Positions 8,626 through 17,770 are shown, numbered from the stretch's first letter. The stretch is 64,000 nucleotides of DNA from Flavobacteriales bacterium (GCA_016712535.1 JADJQW010000002.1:1984001-2048000), one strand, 5' to 3'. Notes: generated by a model from the sequence alone, not told the origin. Numbers and translations are program-made.

Positions 8626-9291
8626 ATGGCCTGGTTCACGCCCGACTTCAACAAGTTCTTCAAGGACCTCGCGAAGAACAACAACAAGGAATGGTTCGAC
8701 GCCAACCGGAAGCGTTACGAATCGAGTGTGAAGAAGCCCTTCGAGGCCTTCGTAGCGGAGGCGATCAAGCGCATCGCCAAGCACGACAAGGACGTCGCCA
8801 TCGAGCCGAAGGAGGCGATCTTCCGCATCAACAAGGATATCCGCTTCAGCAAGGACAAGACGCCCTACAAGCTTGAGGCTTCAGCGATCATCTCGCCTGC
8901 TGGTCGCAAGGATCATTCAACACCGGGCATCTACTTCGCCCTTGGGCCGGAAGCGGTGAAGTTCTACGGTGGCTGCTATCAGCCGGAGAAGGACCAATTG
9001 AGCGCGATCCGCACGGCGATCATGCGCGATGGCAAGGGATTCCGGAAGGCGATCGGAGACAAGCCCTTCGTTGCGCTATTCAAGGAGGTGCAGGGCGAGG
9101 CGAACAAGGTGCTGCCGCCGGAGTTCAAGGCGCATGTTGCCAAGGAGCCGCTGATCGCGAACAAGCAGTTCTACGTGGCTGCCGAGCGGCCGGCCAAGCT
9201 TGTCACGGACCCGGAGCTCATGGAAGCCTTCATGGACCATTGGCTGGCCATGCGCCCTTTCAACCAATGGCTGGCGAAGGCGTTGAACTAG
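8626..9291 (+). CDS. DUF2461 domain-containing protein
   Basis: The protein has 221 aa. The family hallmarks are visible: FNKFFKDLAKNNNKEWFDANR at the N-terminus, and FRINKDIRFSKDKTPYK near residues 65-82, followed by GIYFALGPEAVKFYGG. It is soluble and cytoplasmic, and its biochemical function is unknown. The start at 8626 is the first residue of family homology. The gene is transcribed divergently from the alkyltransferase gene and faces the YceI gene across a region with hairpins. Confidence 0.88.
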   Translation: MAWFTPDFNKFFKDLAKNNNKEWFDANRKRYESSVKKPFEAFVAEAIKRIAKHDKDVAIEPKEAIFRINKDIRFSKDKTPYKLEASAIISPAGRKDHSTPGIYFALGPEAVKFYGGCYQPEKDQLSAIRTAIMRDGKGFRKAIGDKPFVALFKEVQGEANKVLPPEFKAHVAKEPLIANKQFYVAAERPAKLVTDPELMEAFMDHWLAMRPFNQWLAKALN

Positions 9292-9431
9292 AGGCTATCC
9301 CAAGAATGCCTTTGGAAGCGAGCGAGAGGTATTTCGCGACCGGGCGAGGCGTGATAACCGAGCGTAGCCGTTTGCTCTGTGAGGCTTTCACAACAAAGCA
9401 TGGGCGCGATAGGCCCTCGCGCAGCCCGAGC

Positions 9432-9449
9432 GGGTTATTGAGATAACCC
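9432..9449. other. Perfect inverted repeat GGGTTAT-TGAG-ATAACCC
   Basis: A 7-bp perfect stem with a 4-nt loop in the 218-bp gap between two convergent genes. It has no T-tract on either strand, so it may be a weak terminator or an RNA hairpin at the end of the DUF2461 transcript. Confidence 0.4.
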
Positions 9450-9455
9450 CTAGCC

Positions 9456-9488
9456 CCAAAAGAGAAGCGCCCGCCTTGCGGCGAGCGC
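9456..9488 (-). terminator. Rho-independent terminator after yceI-like gene
   Basis: On the reverse strand, a stem of GCGC and GGCG arms (9467-9488, one internal mismatch, TTGC-type loop) is followed by TTCTCTTTT. It lies 21 bp past the YceI stop codon. Confidence 0.65.
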
Positions 9489-9508
9489 TCCCCTCTTTCA
9501 CCAACCGG

Positions 9509-10171
9509 TTACTGGGCGGCCTTGCCGTTCAGTTCAACGGTCAGTTCGATGTTGTCGGCGAGGATCGCATCCTTCAAGTAGTGCTTCCAGGCCACGTTGT
9601 ACTTCTGGCGGTCGAACACCAGCTTGCCACTGGCCTTCACGGTGCCATCGGGATTCTCCGTGATCACGATGTCGGGGCTGGTCTCCGCGTTCGTGGTGCC
9701 GCGGATGGTGAGGTCGGCCGTGGCCGTGTTTCCGCTGCCACCGGTAACGGTGAGCTTGGCGGTGGGGTGGTTCGCGCTGTCGAAGAAGTCAGGGGTGCTC
9801 AAGTGGCCGATGAGCTGGCTCTTGGTGCCCTGCTCGCTGCCTTCTGGCTGGTAGGCGTCGTCGGTCGGGTTGATCGAGGTCATGTTCACTTCGAAGGCCC
9901 CCTTGGTGAGAACGCCGCCCTGCACGGTGAAGGAACCGCTGTTGAAGGCGATGGTTCCGCTGTGGCCATAAGGGGCGGGGCCGGTGACCTTTGCGGCCCA
10001 ATTGAGCACGCTCGCGGCAGGGTCGATGGTGTAGTTGTGCTCTGCAGCAGCGACAGCGGCAAGGCTGTCGGCAACGGCTTTCTCGCGTGCGGCTTGCTTT
10101 TCCGCCTCAGAAGGACCGCAAGCGACCAGCAAAGTGGCCATGGCGGCAATGGAAAGGACTGTGGATTTCAT
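9509..10171 (-). CDS. YceI family lipoprotein
   Basis: The protein has 220 aa. It begins with a lipoprotein signal peptide (MATLLVACG, Cys17) and a short charged linker rich in Glu/Ala, followed by a YceI lipocalin-like domain: YTIDPAASVLNWAAKVTG, then GHSGTIAFNSGSF, and a C-terminal segment with VAWKHYLKDAI. YceI proteins bind polyisoprenoids or other amphiphiles in the periplasm. The ORF extends upstream to 10396, but the lipobox and the intergenic promoter-like region favour the ATG at 10171. Confidence 0.88.
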   Translation of the reverse strand: MKSTVLSIAAMATLLVACGPSEAEKQAAREKAVADSLAAVAAAEHNYTIDPAASVLNWAAKVTGPAPYGHSGTIAFNSGSFTVQGGVLTKGAFEVNMTSINPTDDAYQPEGSEQGTKSQLIGHLSTPDFFDSANHPTAKLTVTGGSGNTATADLTIRGTTNAETSPDIVITENPDGTVKASGKLVFDRQKYNVAWKHYLKDAILADNIELTVELNGKAAQ

Positions 10172-10205
10172 GATTGGTGTTGGTGAATTGGGCCGCGAAG
10201 AAAGC

Positions 10206-10240
10206 CAAATATTTTCCGTGGTAAATAAATGAATGCAAAA
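10206..10240 (-). promoter_or_regulatory. Putative promoter of the yceI-like gene
   Basis: On the reverse strand, TTTG (10236-10239) and AATATTTG (10206-10213) are about 22 nt apart in a locally AT-rich patch. This resembles the Bacteroidota -33/-7 pair with one -7 mismatch. Confidence 0.4.
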
Positions 10241-10271
10241 GTTTGTTTCGGGACCGGATCCAGGTCTGAAT

Positions 10272-11438
10272 TCAGTGGAATCGCGTCCCGGCGCTGGCCA
10301 AGCGACGGAGCAGGGGAGAAGGGCGGTAGCGGTCTTCCCCGTACTCCGCTTGCAGGCGCTCGAGCACGTCCAGCCAATGCGCCGGGCCTTGTTCATCGCC
10401 CCAGGCCAGAAGGCCCTTCGGGTAATTCACGCCCTTGGTCATGGCCAGGTCGATGTCCTTCGCAGTCGCGATGCCCCAGAAAAGGGCGTCGGCGGCTTCG
10501 TTGATGAGCATGGCCAGCACGCGCTCCACGATGGTATTGCCCAGGACCATGTCCACATGCGCGCTGGGGATGGCTTCGCCATCGCCATAGCCGTAATAGC
10601 CCCTTCCGCTCTTGCGGCCCAAGCGCCCGCTCTCCACCTGGCGCTGCTGGGTCAGGCTCGGTTTGTAGCGCTGGTCGTAGTGGAAGGCCTCCCAAACTGT
10701 CTTCGTCACCGTGAAGTTGATGTCGTTGCCGATCAGGTCCATCAACTCGAAGGGGCCCATGCGGAAGCCGCCGTAGGTCTTCAACGCGGTATCGATCGAG
10801 GGCATGTCGGCGATGCCTTCCTCGAAGATGCGGATGCTCTCGCCGTAGTAAGGGCGTGCCACGCGGTTCACGATGAAGCCGGGCGTGTCCTTGCACAGCA
10901 CGGGCACTTTGCCCCAGGCTTGCATTATATCCGTCATGCGCGCGCCAAGTCCTGGATCGGTGATCAGGCCGGGCACCACTTCGACCAAGGGCAGGATAGG
11001 AGCCGGATTGAAGAAGTGCAGGCCGATGACGCGCTCGGGCTTCGCGCAAGCCGCCGCTATCGCCGTTACGGAGAGCGATGAGGTGTTCGTTGCGAGCACA
11101 GCGCCCGGGGTCAAGATGCCCTCAAGCTCCGCGAAGAGCTTCTTCTTGATGGCCAGATCCTCGATGATGGCCTCGATCACCAGCCCGCTGCCCGCGAGTT
11201 CCTTCAGTTCGCTTGCCGGTGCGATGCGGCCATGGATGCCATTGGCCTGCTCCTTCGCGAGCTTGCCCTTCTCCACCAGCTTATCGAGCGTCTTGCGCAG
11301 CCCGTTGAGCGCCTTGTCCACCGCCTCGCGGCGCGCATCGTAGAGTACCACCTGGTGCCCAGCCTGCGCGGCTACCTGCGCGATGCCGCTGCCCATGGTG
11401 CCGGCGCCGATCACAGCGATCTTCTTCAATGCTTCCAT
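10272..11438 (-). CDS. paaH: 3-hydroxyacyl-CoA dehydrogenase (PaaH-like)
   Basis: The protein has 388 aa. It oxidises 3-hydroxyacyl-CoA with NAD+. The Rossmann motif IGAGTMGSGIAQ (residues 10-21) is followed by the catalytic region LHFFNPAPILPLVEVV with His141, and a C-terminal 3HCDH helical domain including TPGFIVNRV. A second, shorter C-terminal copy (TIVERVLAMLINEAADAL) matches the longer PaaH or 3-hydroxybutyryl-CoA type. The gene lies downstream of a PaaG-like isomerase on the same strand with a 60-bp gap, consistent with phenylacetyl-CoA or fatty-acid-type beta-oxidation. The remaining paa genes are not in the window. Confidence 0.88.
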   Translation of the reverse strand: MEALKKIAVIGAGTMGSGIAQVAAQAGHQVVLYDARREAVDKALNGLRKTLDKLVEKGKLAKEQANGIHGRIAPASELKELAGSGLVIEAIIEDLAIKKKLFAELEGILTPGAVLATNTSSLSVTAIAAACAKPERVIGLHFFNPAPILPLVEVVPGLITDPGLGARMTDIMQAWGKVPVLCKDTPGFIVNRVARPYYGESIRIFEEGIADMPSIDTALKTYGGFRMGPFELMDLIGNDINFTVTKTVWEAFHYDQRYKPSLTQQRQVESGRLGRKSGRGYYGYGDGEAIPSAHVDMVLGNTIVERVLAMLINEAADALFWGIATAKDIDLAMTKGVNYPKGLLAWGDEQGPAHWLDVLERLQAEYGEDRYRPSPLLRRLASAGTRFH

Positions 11439-11498
11439 AGCGTATCGATCTTCGATTGTCGGCCCGTATGGCCGATGGTGCTGGTGAATGGGATGGAG

Positions 11499-12278
11499 CT
11501 ACTCGCCTTTGTATACGGGCTTCCGCTTCTCCAGGAATGCCGTTACCCCTTCGTTGTAATCGTAGCTGGCGCCGGCGATGGTCTGCAGCTCATTCTCGAC
11601 GTCGAGCTGGGCATCAAGCGTGCTGCCCTGTGAGCGGTTCAGCGCTTCCTTCGTGAGGGCGATGGCCTTGGTGGGCATGGCGGCGAGCTTCTTCGCCAGA
11701 CCCGTGGCCTCGCTCATCAATTCGGCATCGGGCACGGCCTTCCAGATCATGCCCAGCGATTCGGCCTCCTTCGCGCCCACCTTGGGCGCCAGGATCATGT
11801 GCCCGAAAGCGCGCTGCATGCCCACAAGCCTCGGGAGCGTGAAGGTGCCGCCGCTGTCGGGGATCAGGCCGATGTTGATGAAGCTCTGGATGAAGTTGGC
11901 GCTCTCGGCGGCGAGGGTGAGGTCGCAGGCGTAAGCGATGTTGGCCCCGGCACCGGCCGCTACGCCGTTCACCGCGGCGATCACCGGCTTCTTCAGCGCA
12001 CGGATGCGCCGTACGATGGGGTTGTACTGGGTGGTGAGGATGTCCTCGATCTTGGTGCCGGGGGCAATGGCCTCGGCCAGGTCCTGCCCGGCGGAGAAAG
12101 CACGGCCAGCTCCGGTGATGAGCACAGCCCGCACGCTTGAATCCGCTGCACAGCCATCGAACGCGTGAATCACCTCCTCCGACATCTGACGGTCGAAGCT
12201 GTTGAGCTTGTCGGGGCGGTTGAGCGTGAGGGTGGCCACGCCATCGGTGAAGTTGTAGAGGAGCTTCTCGTAGGTCAT
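11499..12278 (-). CDS. paaG: Enoyl-CoA hydratase/isomerase (PaaG-like)
   Basis: The protein has 259 aa of the crotonase fold. The oxyanion-hole segments are AFSAGQDL and NGVAAGAGANIAYACDL. The segment GLIPDSGGTFTLPRLVG, with Asp in place of the usual hydratase Glu, fits 1,2-epoxyphenylacetyl-CoA isomerase (PaaG) better than classic hydratase. It feeds PaaH in phenylacetate degradation. A CACTTTCG box sits 4 nt before the ATG. Substrate assignment is inference from these motifs and the adjacent paaH. Confidence 0.85.
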   Translation of the reverse strand: MTYEKLLYNFTDGVATLTLNRPDKLNSFDRQMSEEVIHAFDGCAADSSVRAVLITGAGRAFSAGQDLAEAIAPGTKIEDILTTQYNPIVRRIRALKKPVIAAVNGVAAGAGANIAYACDLTLAAESANFIQSFINIGLIPDSGGTFTLPRLVGMQRAFGHMILAPKVGAKEAESLGMIWKAVPDAELMSEATGLAKKLAAMPTKAIALTKEALNRSQGSTLDAQLDVENELQTIAGASYDYNEGVTAFLEKRKPVYKGE

Positions 12279-12282
12279 GGGG

Positions 12283-12290
12283 CGAAAGTG
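12283..12290 (-). promoter_or_regulatory. -7-like box (CACTTTCG) of paaG-like gene
   Basis: A degenerate TAnnTTTG element with 4 nt to the ATG, the same spacing as several other genes in this window. Confidence 0.35.
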
Positions 12291-12315
12291 ATCAGAAGAT
12301 CAGAGTATCAGGCGG

Positions 12316-13308
12316 TCAGAAAATGGCGGTTCGGGCCTCGATGCCCGTAGCGCACTTGAAATGCCCCTTCGGACAGGCCTTGTGCCCATGGAGCCCGCAC
12401 GGCCGGCAATCGAGCTTCTCGCTGGTTTCCATCACGCGGCCGTTGGCGTGCAGCGGCCCGAAGCCGAAGGCCGGCACCGTGCTGCAGAAGATGGCTGTCA
12501 CCGGCGCGTTCATGGCGCTGGCGATGTGCAGGGGCGCGCTGTCGTTCACGAAGTTCATGGTTGCGCCCTTCATCAGGGCGGCAGTGCCGAGCAGGGAGAG
12601 CTTGCCCGCCAGCACTTCACCGCGGCCAGCGCCTTTCGCGATGCGCTCGCAAAGCCCGGCATCACCGGGCGCACCGATGAGCAGCACGCGATCCTCCGGA
12701 GGCATGGCCTTGATCAACTCGGTCCACTTCTGCTCCGGCCACTGTTTCGTGAACCAAACTGAAGCGGGCGCAATGGTCACGTAACCCACATTTCCACCCT
12801 TGGTGCCCAGAGCGATCTCGGCCTTGAGATCATCGATCTCCCCCGGTTCGGGATGCAGGGCGGGCATCGGTCGCGATCCATCAGTCAGGTGCTCGATCAG
12901 TCCGTTCAATCGGTCCACCTCGTGCCGGCCATCGCCGATAACGTGCTTCACCTTGCGCGTGAACAGGAAGCTCAGCGGGTTCTTGTCGTAGCCGATCTTC
13001 TCCTTGCCACGGGCGAGGATGGTCATCAAGCCTGTGCTGAAGAAGCGCTGGCAGTTGATGATGTGGTCGTATTCGGTCTTGCGAAGCTCTCCGATCACGC
13101 GAAAGAGGCCGCGCGTCTTGCCCTGGCGCTTATCCCAGACGTGGATCCTGTTCAGGAACGGATGCCCGGTGAACAAGCCCTCGTTTCCCTTGCGCACCAC
13201 AAGGTCGATGGAGGCATTGGGGAAGAAAGCGATGAGCTTCTCCAGCAGGGCTGTGGCCAGAACGGCATCGCCCAGGAAGGCGGTCTGGATCACCAGGAAT
13301 CGCTTCAC
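12316..13308 (-). CDS. Glycosyltransferase family 9 (heptosyltransferase-like)
   Basis: The protein has 330 aa with two Rossmann-like halves of the GT-B fold. The N-terminus RFLVIQTAFLGDAVLATALL is the typical LPS heptosyltransferase start. The second half has VTIAPASVWFTKQWPEQKW, and the donor-site segment FVNDSAPLHIASAMNAPVTAIFC is typical of GT9. It probably adds a sugar to LPS core or a related glycan at the cytoplasmic face. I use the GTG at 13308, 5 nt after a TACCTTGC box; the ORF continues upstream to 13497 without family similarity. Confidence 0.85.
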   Translation of the reverse strand: MKRFLVIQTAFLGDAVLATALLEKLIAFFPNASIDLVVRKGNEGLFTGHPFLNRIHVWDKRQGKTRGLFRVIGELRKTEYDHIINCQRFFSTGLMTILARGKEKIGYDKNPLSFLFTRKVKHVIGDGRHEVDRLNGLIEHLTDGSRPMPALHPEPGEIDDLKAEIALGTKGGNVGYVTIAPASVWFTKQWPEQKWTELIKAMPPEDRVLLIGAPGDAGLCERIAKGAGRGEVLAGKLSLLGTAALMKGATMNFVNDSAPLHIASAMNAPVTAIFCSTVPAFGFGPLHANGRVMETSEKLDCRPCGLHGHKACPKGHFKCATGIEARTAIF

Positions 13309-13313
13309 GGCGG

Positions 13314-13321
13314 GCAAGGTA
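13314..13321 (-). promoter_or_regulatory. -7-like box (TACCTTGC) of GT9 gene
   Basis: Near match to TAnnTTTG, 5 nt before the GTG start. It supports that start over an overlapping TTG. Confidence 0.4.
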
Positions 13322-13399
13322 GGCGGGGAGGGCAGGGCCTGAACGAAGAGGACCGCCAAGCCTTCGCTCGACGGTCCTCTGTTCAGATGCCGTATGGGC

Positions 13400-13768
13400 C
13401 TAGCTCTTCTGCTCGGCGAGGGCCTGGCGCTTCTCGGTGATGCGGGCGCTCTTGCCGCGACGATCACGCAGGTAGAATATGCGCGCGCGCCGCACATCGC
13501 CGCGCTTATTCACGTCGATCTTGTCGATGAAGGGGGAAGCCACCGGGAAGATGCGCTCCACGCCCACGTTATTGCTGATCTTGCGTACGGTGAAGGTGGC
13601 GGTGCTGCCGCTTCCCTTGCGCTGGATCACCACGCCTTGGAATTGCTGGATGCGCTCCTTGTTGCCTTCCACGATCTTGTAGTGGATGGTGAGCGTGTCG
13701 CCGGCCTTGAATGCAGGCATTTCCTTCAGTGGGGCGATCTCTTTCTCGAGTTGCTTGATGCGGTCCAT
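13400..13768 (-). CDS. rplS: 50S ribosomal protein L19
   Basis: The protein has 122 aa. It is a large-subunit protein at the interface with the 30S subunit. Recognised by [22 protein letters not shown], the [18 protein letters not shown] segment and the C-terminal [18 protein letters not shown]. It lies 95 bp downstream of trmD on the same strand, the usual linkage. A TACTATTG box (13839-13846) upstream could give it its own promoter. Confidence 0.97.
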   Translation of the reverse strand: MDRIKQLEKEIAPLKEMPAFKAGDTLTIHYKIVEGNKERIQQFQGVVIQRKGSGSTATFTVRKISNNVGVERIFPVASPFIDKIDVNKRGDVRRARIFYLRDRRGKSARITEKRQALAEQKS

Positions 13769-13863
13769 GACCTTGGGTGTTAGCGGGTTGCCCAGCGGCC
13801 CTTGCGATGCAGGGGCATACGGTCCCGGAATTGGGCCGCAATAGTAAGGATCTTTCCGTCACG

Positions 13864-14562
13864 TTAACCCACTGGGTCTCCGCCTTCCGGCGGCAGCAGG
13901 CCCGGCCTGCGCTGCCGGGTGCGTTCCACGGCTTGGGCGTGCCGCCATTCATCAATTCGGGCTTCGTGGCCGCTGAGGAGAACATCGGGTACCTGCCATC
14001 CCTTGTATTCCGCCGGACGGGTGTAGGCGGGCGGAGCCACCAAGCCATCCTGGAAGCTGTCGCTCAGTGCCGAGGTCTCATCGCCGATCACCCCGGGGAG
14101 CAAGCGGATCACGGCATCGCAGAGCACGGCCGCAGCCAATTCCCCGCCGGTGAGCACGTAGTCGCCAATGCTCACCTCCCGTGTGACCAGATGCTGCCGA
14201 ACCCGCTCATCGACGCCCTTGTAGTGCCCGCAGAGCAGGATCAGGTTGCCCTTGGTGCTCAATTGGTTCGCCAAGGGCTGGTCGAGCAGTTGGCCGTCCG
14301 GGCTCATGTAGATCACTTCATCGTATTCGCGCTCCGCCTTCAAGGCCGCAATAGCGCGGTCGATGGGCTCCACCTGCATCACCATCCCGGCGCCGCCTCC
14401 GAAAGGATAGTCATCCACCCGGCGGTGCTTGTCCAGGGTCCATGCGCGTAGGTCATGCACCTGAACGTCAACGACCCCCTTCTTCCGGGCGCGGTCAAGG
14501 ATGCTCTCGCCTAACCAGCTGGTGAGCAGGTCGGGCAATGCCGTGAGGATGTCGATGCGCAC
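13864..14562 (-). CDS. trmD: tRNA (guanine-N1)-methyltransferase TrmD
   Basis: The protein has 232 aa. It methylates G37 of tRNAs using SAM with the deep trefoil-knot SPOUT fold. Signatures are [14 protein letters not shown] near residue 55, [15 protein letters not shown], and the knot segment [14 protein letters not shown]. The catalytic Asp/Arg region [19 protein letters not shown] is intact. The start is GTG at 14562, immediately (4 nt) after a TTCATTTG box, again suggesting a leaderless message. It precedes rplS. Confidence 0.96.
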   Translation of the reverse strand: MRIDILTALPDLLTSWLGESILDRARKKGVVDVQVHDLRAWTLDKHRRVDDYPFGGGAGMVMQVEPIDRAIAALKAEREYDEVIYMSPDGQLLDQPLANQLSTKGNLILLCGHYKGVDERVRQHLVTREVSIGDYVLTGGELAAAVLCDAVIRLLPGVIGDETSALSDSFQDGLVAPPAYTRPAEYKGWQVPDVLLSGHEARIDEWRHAQAVERTRQRRPGLLPPEGGDPVG

Positions 14563-14566
14563 GGGG

Positions 14567-14574
14567 CAAATGAA
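14567..14574 (-). promoter_or_regulatory. -7-like box (TTCATTTG) of trmD
   Basis: One mismatch from TAnnTTTG, 4 nt before the GTG start. Confidence 0.4.
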
Positions 14575-14606
14575 GCGCTAAGCAGGCCACTTTCGGTGCG
14601 TCGCGC

Positions 14607-14614
14607 TACCTTCG
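14607..14614 (+). promoter_or_regulatory. -7 box (TACCTTCG) before secreted repeat protein
   Basis: A TAnnTTCG element in the divergent 77-bp gap between trmD and the gene at 14640/14652. Confidence 0.45.
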
Positions 14615-14651
14615 GCACATCGGTTGCCAAGCGGGCGCCATGCACAGCACC

Positions 14652-15371
14652 ATGAAGAAGCTCTTGACCCTCACGGCCTTCGCACTCGCCTTTTCCGCAC
14701 AAGCCCAGAAGCACGTTTACGAGGACCTGCTCGTGCTCTTCGTGGATGAGAAATACGAGAAGTGCATTTACAAGGCCGAGGGCTACACGCAAGGAGACGA
14801 TACCAAGAAGGATGCACTCCCCTTCCTGTACGTGAGCATGTGCCTCTTCGAGATGAGCAAGCAGGAGAAGTACAACGCCGATTATCCCAAGGCCTCGCGC
14901 GATGCGATCAAATGGGCCGAGAAGTACCGCAAGAAGGACAAGGACAAGGAGTTCTTCAGCAACTACGAGGACTTCTGGGCGGAGCTCAACACCGTTTCCT
15001 TCACCGCCGGTGAGAACCTGCTCGATGACCCCAAGGGCGTGAGCAAGGCGAAGCAGATCTTCGATGGCATGGTCGGGTACTACCCCGAGAACCCTGGCCC
15101 GTGGCTCTTGCTGGCCATGTGCCAGTACAAGAGCAACCTGAACAAGGAAGGGGACCTCAGCGTGAAGGAGTTCGACAAGGTGCTGGCCGCTGCAGGCGAT
15201 GTGGGCACGCTGCCACGCGATCAGAAGACGCAATTGAAGAACGCTTTGATCCGCTACGCGGACTACCTGGTCAGCAAAGGCCAGCGCGACCGGGCCAAGC
15301 AGTACGCGGCGCTCGGGAAGGACCACTTCATGGATCAGCCTGACTTCAAGGGCCTCTGGGATAGCCTTTGA
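14652..15371 (+). CDS. Secreted TPR-like protein of unknown function
   Basis: The protein has 239 aa with a clear signal peptide (MKKLLTLTAFALAFSAQAQ). The mature part is charged, mostly helical and TPR-like: YEDLLVLFVDEKYEKCIYKAEG, then a helical array around residues 55-110 and NPGPWLLLAMCQYKSN near residue 155. This type is common in Bacteroidota periplasmic proteins without known function. An ATG at 14640 adds four residues and is possible. A strong terminator follows. Confidence 0.75.
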   Translation: MKKLLTLTAFALAFSAQAQKHVYEDLLVLFVDEKYEKCIYKAEGYTQGDDTKKDALPFLYVSMCLFEMSKQEKYNADYPKASRDAIKWAEKYRKKDKDKEFFSNYEDFWAELNTVSFTAGENLLDDPKGVSKAKQIFDGMVGYYPENPGPWLLLAMCQYKSNLNKEGDLSVKEFDKVLAAAGDVGTLPRDQKTQLKNALIRYADYLVSKGQRDRAKQYAALGKDHFMDQPDFKGLWDSL

Positions 15372-15398
15372 TCCTCTGTACTGAGCAGATCCTCATGG

Positions 15399-15430
15399 GA
15401 AGCCGCTCCACCGAGCGGCTTCTCCTTTTC
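15399..15430 (+). terminator. Rho-independent terminator
   Basis: A perfect 10-bp stem (GAAGCCGCTC/GAGCGGCTTC, loop CACC) is followed by TCCTTTTC. It lies between convergent genes and probably serves both. Confidence 0.85.
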
Positions 15431-17711
15431 AGGCCTGGATCCTACGTGCGCGGATCAAGGCAATGACAAGAACAGGCAGCAGAAGCAGGTCCGCAGCCAG
15501 CGCGAAGGCGAGCGTGCTGCTCACCAGCAAACCCATGTAGAACACGCTGGCGAAGCCGCTGAACACCAGTGAGACGAAGCCCGAGCAGAGCATGATGCTG
15601 GTGATGAGCACGGCCTTGCCCGTGGAGAGGAAGGCGCGCTTCATCGCCAATGGCACCGAACGCCCCTTGCGCAGCTCGATCCGGAGCTTGCCCAGCAGAT
15701 GGATCGTGTCGTCCACAGCGATGCCGAAGGCGATGGTGAAGATGATGGCGGTGCTCACCTTGATGGCGATGCCCGAGAAGGCCATGAGCGCCGCAACCAT
15801 GACCAGGGGAAGCACATTCGGCAAGAGCGCCACGATGGTCATGCGCGCGTCGCGGAACACCCAAGCCATGATCGCTGCGATCAGGACGAAAGCAATGCTC
15901 AATCCCATGAGCAGCTGGTTGCTGAGCTTCTCATTGTTCCGGTCGATCAGGAAAGCCATGCCGGTCTGCCACATGCGTGTCTCAGAGCTGTTCGCGCTGA
16001 GGAAATGGCTGAGCGCGGCATTGCGCTGGCGGAACACGTGGCCGCCCTCGTCCCGGACCCGTCCCGCGATCCGGGCACGAGTCCCCGTGCTGTCCACCAG
16101 AGAAGCAAGCAGAGCTGGGCCGAGCGCTGTCCGGGCCATGCGCGCCAGGCGGTGCGCAACCGCTTCGTCCTCGGGCAGCGTGAAGAATGCGGGATCGCCA
16201 CCATTGGCCGCCTTGTTCATCGCCTTCATCAGCACCGATGGGGACATCACCGCGCTCACGCCGTATTCGCTTCGCAGGTACGATTCGGCGCGGTCCATCT
16301 CGCGCAAGGCAGCAAGGCTCCAGGCATCGCCCTTCGTGGCCTCCACTTCCAATTCGAAGGGCCGCACGCCGCCGAACCGCTCCTCGAACCAGAAGTAATC
16401 CTGCTTCTGCGGATCATCATCGGGCCAATCCTCGAGCAAGTGGTTGTCGACCTTCAGGAGCTGGATGGCAGGCAAGCAGGCGACGAAGAGGATGGCCGAG
16501 CCTGCCACGATCCATGCACGGCGCTTCAGCACGAACCGTAGGAGCCGGTGCAGCGGCCAATGCCAGGTGCTCGCCTCGATGCGCACGCCGGCCTGCACGG
16601 GCGTGGGCAGCAGCAGAAGCAGCGCCGGGAGCAAGGTGAAGGCCAATGAGAAGGCCACGAAAACGCCGATGCCCGTGAAGACGCCGAACTCGCGTATGGG
16701 CTGGATCCCGCTGGACACGAGCGTGGCGAAGCCGATGGCCGTGGTGAGCGATGTGAGGAACGTGGCGAGGCCCACTTCGTAGTAGGTGATCGCCAGCGCG
16801 CGGGCTTTCGCCTGGCCGCTGCGCAAGGCCTCGATGTAGCGCTGCAGGATGTGCACCACGTCGCTCATGCCCACCACGAACAGGATCGTCGGCAAGAGCA
16901 TGGTCAGCACCGTGAGCGGTTTGCCCATGAGCGTCATGATCCCCACTTGCCAGAGCACCGAGAGGCCTACGACGGTGATGGGCACCACGACGCCCCACCA
17001 GGTGCGGAAGCCAGCCGCCAGGAAGATCGCGAGCAGCGCCACCGAGACCGAGAAGAAGAGCACCAGCTCGCGCTGCATCTTCTGGATGTACCAGTACTGG
17101 CCGTGGATGCGGCCGCCCATCCGCACGTTCTCCAAGCCGCTTGCTTCAACTGCGCTTTGCACAGCAAGGAACAGTGCATCGCTGCGCTCCTTGCTCAGGC
17201 CGGGCTCTGCGCGCAGCACCATGAGCATGGCTCCGGCGTCGGGCGCGAAATGGGCCTCGCGCAGCAACGGGTCATTCCACACGCGCGCGCTGTCGACCCT
17301 CAAAAGGCTATCCGCTTCCCAGCGCAGCCAAGGCACCGCGAAGAGCCCGACGGGCGTGAGCCGGGGCTCTTCCGAGTTCGTGACCGAGGTCACCTTGCGC
17401 ACATGGTCCGCTTCACTGAGCGCATCGGCAAGCGCATCGAAGCGGGCCAGGAAGGCGCTGTCGAAGACCGATGGCGAATGCGCTGCGCCGATCAGCAGGA
17501 AGTCATCATCGCCGCCGAAACGCTCGCGGAAGCCGAGATAGCGGTCGAGTTCGGGGTCGTCGGTGGGGAAGAAGCGCTCGAAGTCGTGGTCGAGGCGGAC
17601 ATCGCGCAGCGCGACCCCGAAGGCCAAGGTGAGCAGCGCGAGCGTGACAAGGGCGAAACGCGCGTGGCGCGGAGTGAGCCACCGCTCGATGCTTCGTATT
17701 CGCGCTTCCAT
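15429..17711 (-). CDS. RND superfamily transporter, MMPL/HAE3 type
   Basis: The protein has 760 aa. The topology is two repeats of one membrane helix, a large periplasmic loop and then five helices. The first loop opens with LDHDFERFFPTDDPELDRY. The first membrane bundle contains GMSDVVHILQRYIEALRSG (about residue 285) and the second has FGIAVDDTIHLLGKLRIEL, the paired GxxxD-type proton-relay signature. Such single-chain exporters move lipids or hydrophobic compounds; the substrate here is unknown. The ORF extends upstream to 17879, but MEARIRSIERWL directly precedes the first membrane segment, so I use 17711. Confidence 0.87.
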   Translation of the reverse strand: MEARIRSIERWLTPRHARFALVTLALLTLAFGVALRDVRLDHDFERFFPTDDPELDRYLGFRERFGGDDDFLLIGAAHSPSVFDSAFLARFDALADALSEADHVRKVTSVTNSEEPRLTPVGLFAVPWLRWEADSLLRVDSARVWNDPLLREAHFAPDAGAMLMVLRAEPGLSKERSDALFLAVQSAVEASGLENVRMGGRIHGQYWYIQKMQRELVLFFSVSVALLAIFLAAGFRTWWGVVVPITVVGLSVLWQVGIMTLMGKPLTVLTMLLPTILFVVGMSDVVHILQRYIEALRSGQAKARALAITYYEVGLATFLTSLTTAIGFATLVSSGIQPIREFGVFTGIGVFVAFSLAFTLLPALLLLLPTPVQAGVRIEASTWHWPLHRLLRFVLKRRAWIVAGSAILFVACLPAIQLLKVDNHLLEDWPDDDPQKQDYFWFEERFGGVRPFELEVEATKGDAWSLAALREMDRAESYLRSEYGVSAVMSPSVLMKAMNKAANGGDPAFFTLPEDEAVAHRLARMARTALGPALLASLVDSTGTRARIAGRVRDEGGHVFRQRNAALSHFLSANSSETRMWQTGMAFLIDRNNEKLSNQLLMGLSIAFVLIAAIMAWVFRDARMTIVALLPNVLPLVMVAALMAFSGIAIKVSTAIIFTIAFGIAVDDTIHLLGKLRIELRKGRSVPLAMKRAFLSTGKAVLITSIMLCSGFVSLVFSGFASVFYMGLLVSSTLAFALAADLLLLPVLVIALIRARRIQA

Positions 17712-17738
17712 CAACACGTGCCGGTCGATCGCGGCGGA

Positions 17739-17746
17739 CAAAGGTG
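17739..17746 (-). promoter_or_regulatory. -7-like box (CACCTTTG) of the MMPL gene
   Basis: A one-mismatch TAnnTTTG element, 27 nt before the ATG at 17711 in a 73-bp divergent gap. Confidence 0.35.
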
Positions 17747-17770
17747 CGGCATGGGGCCCCAGTGCCCGGG

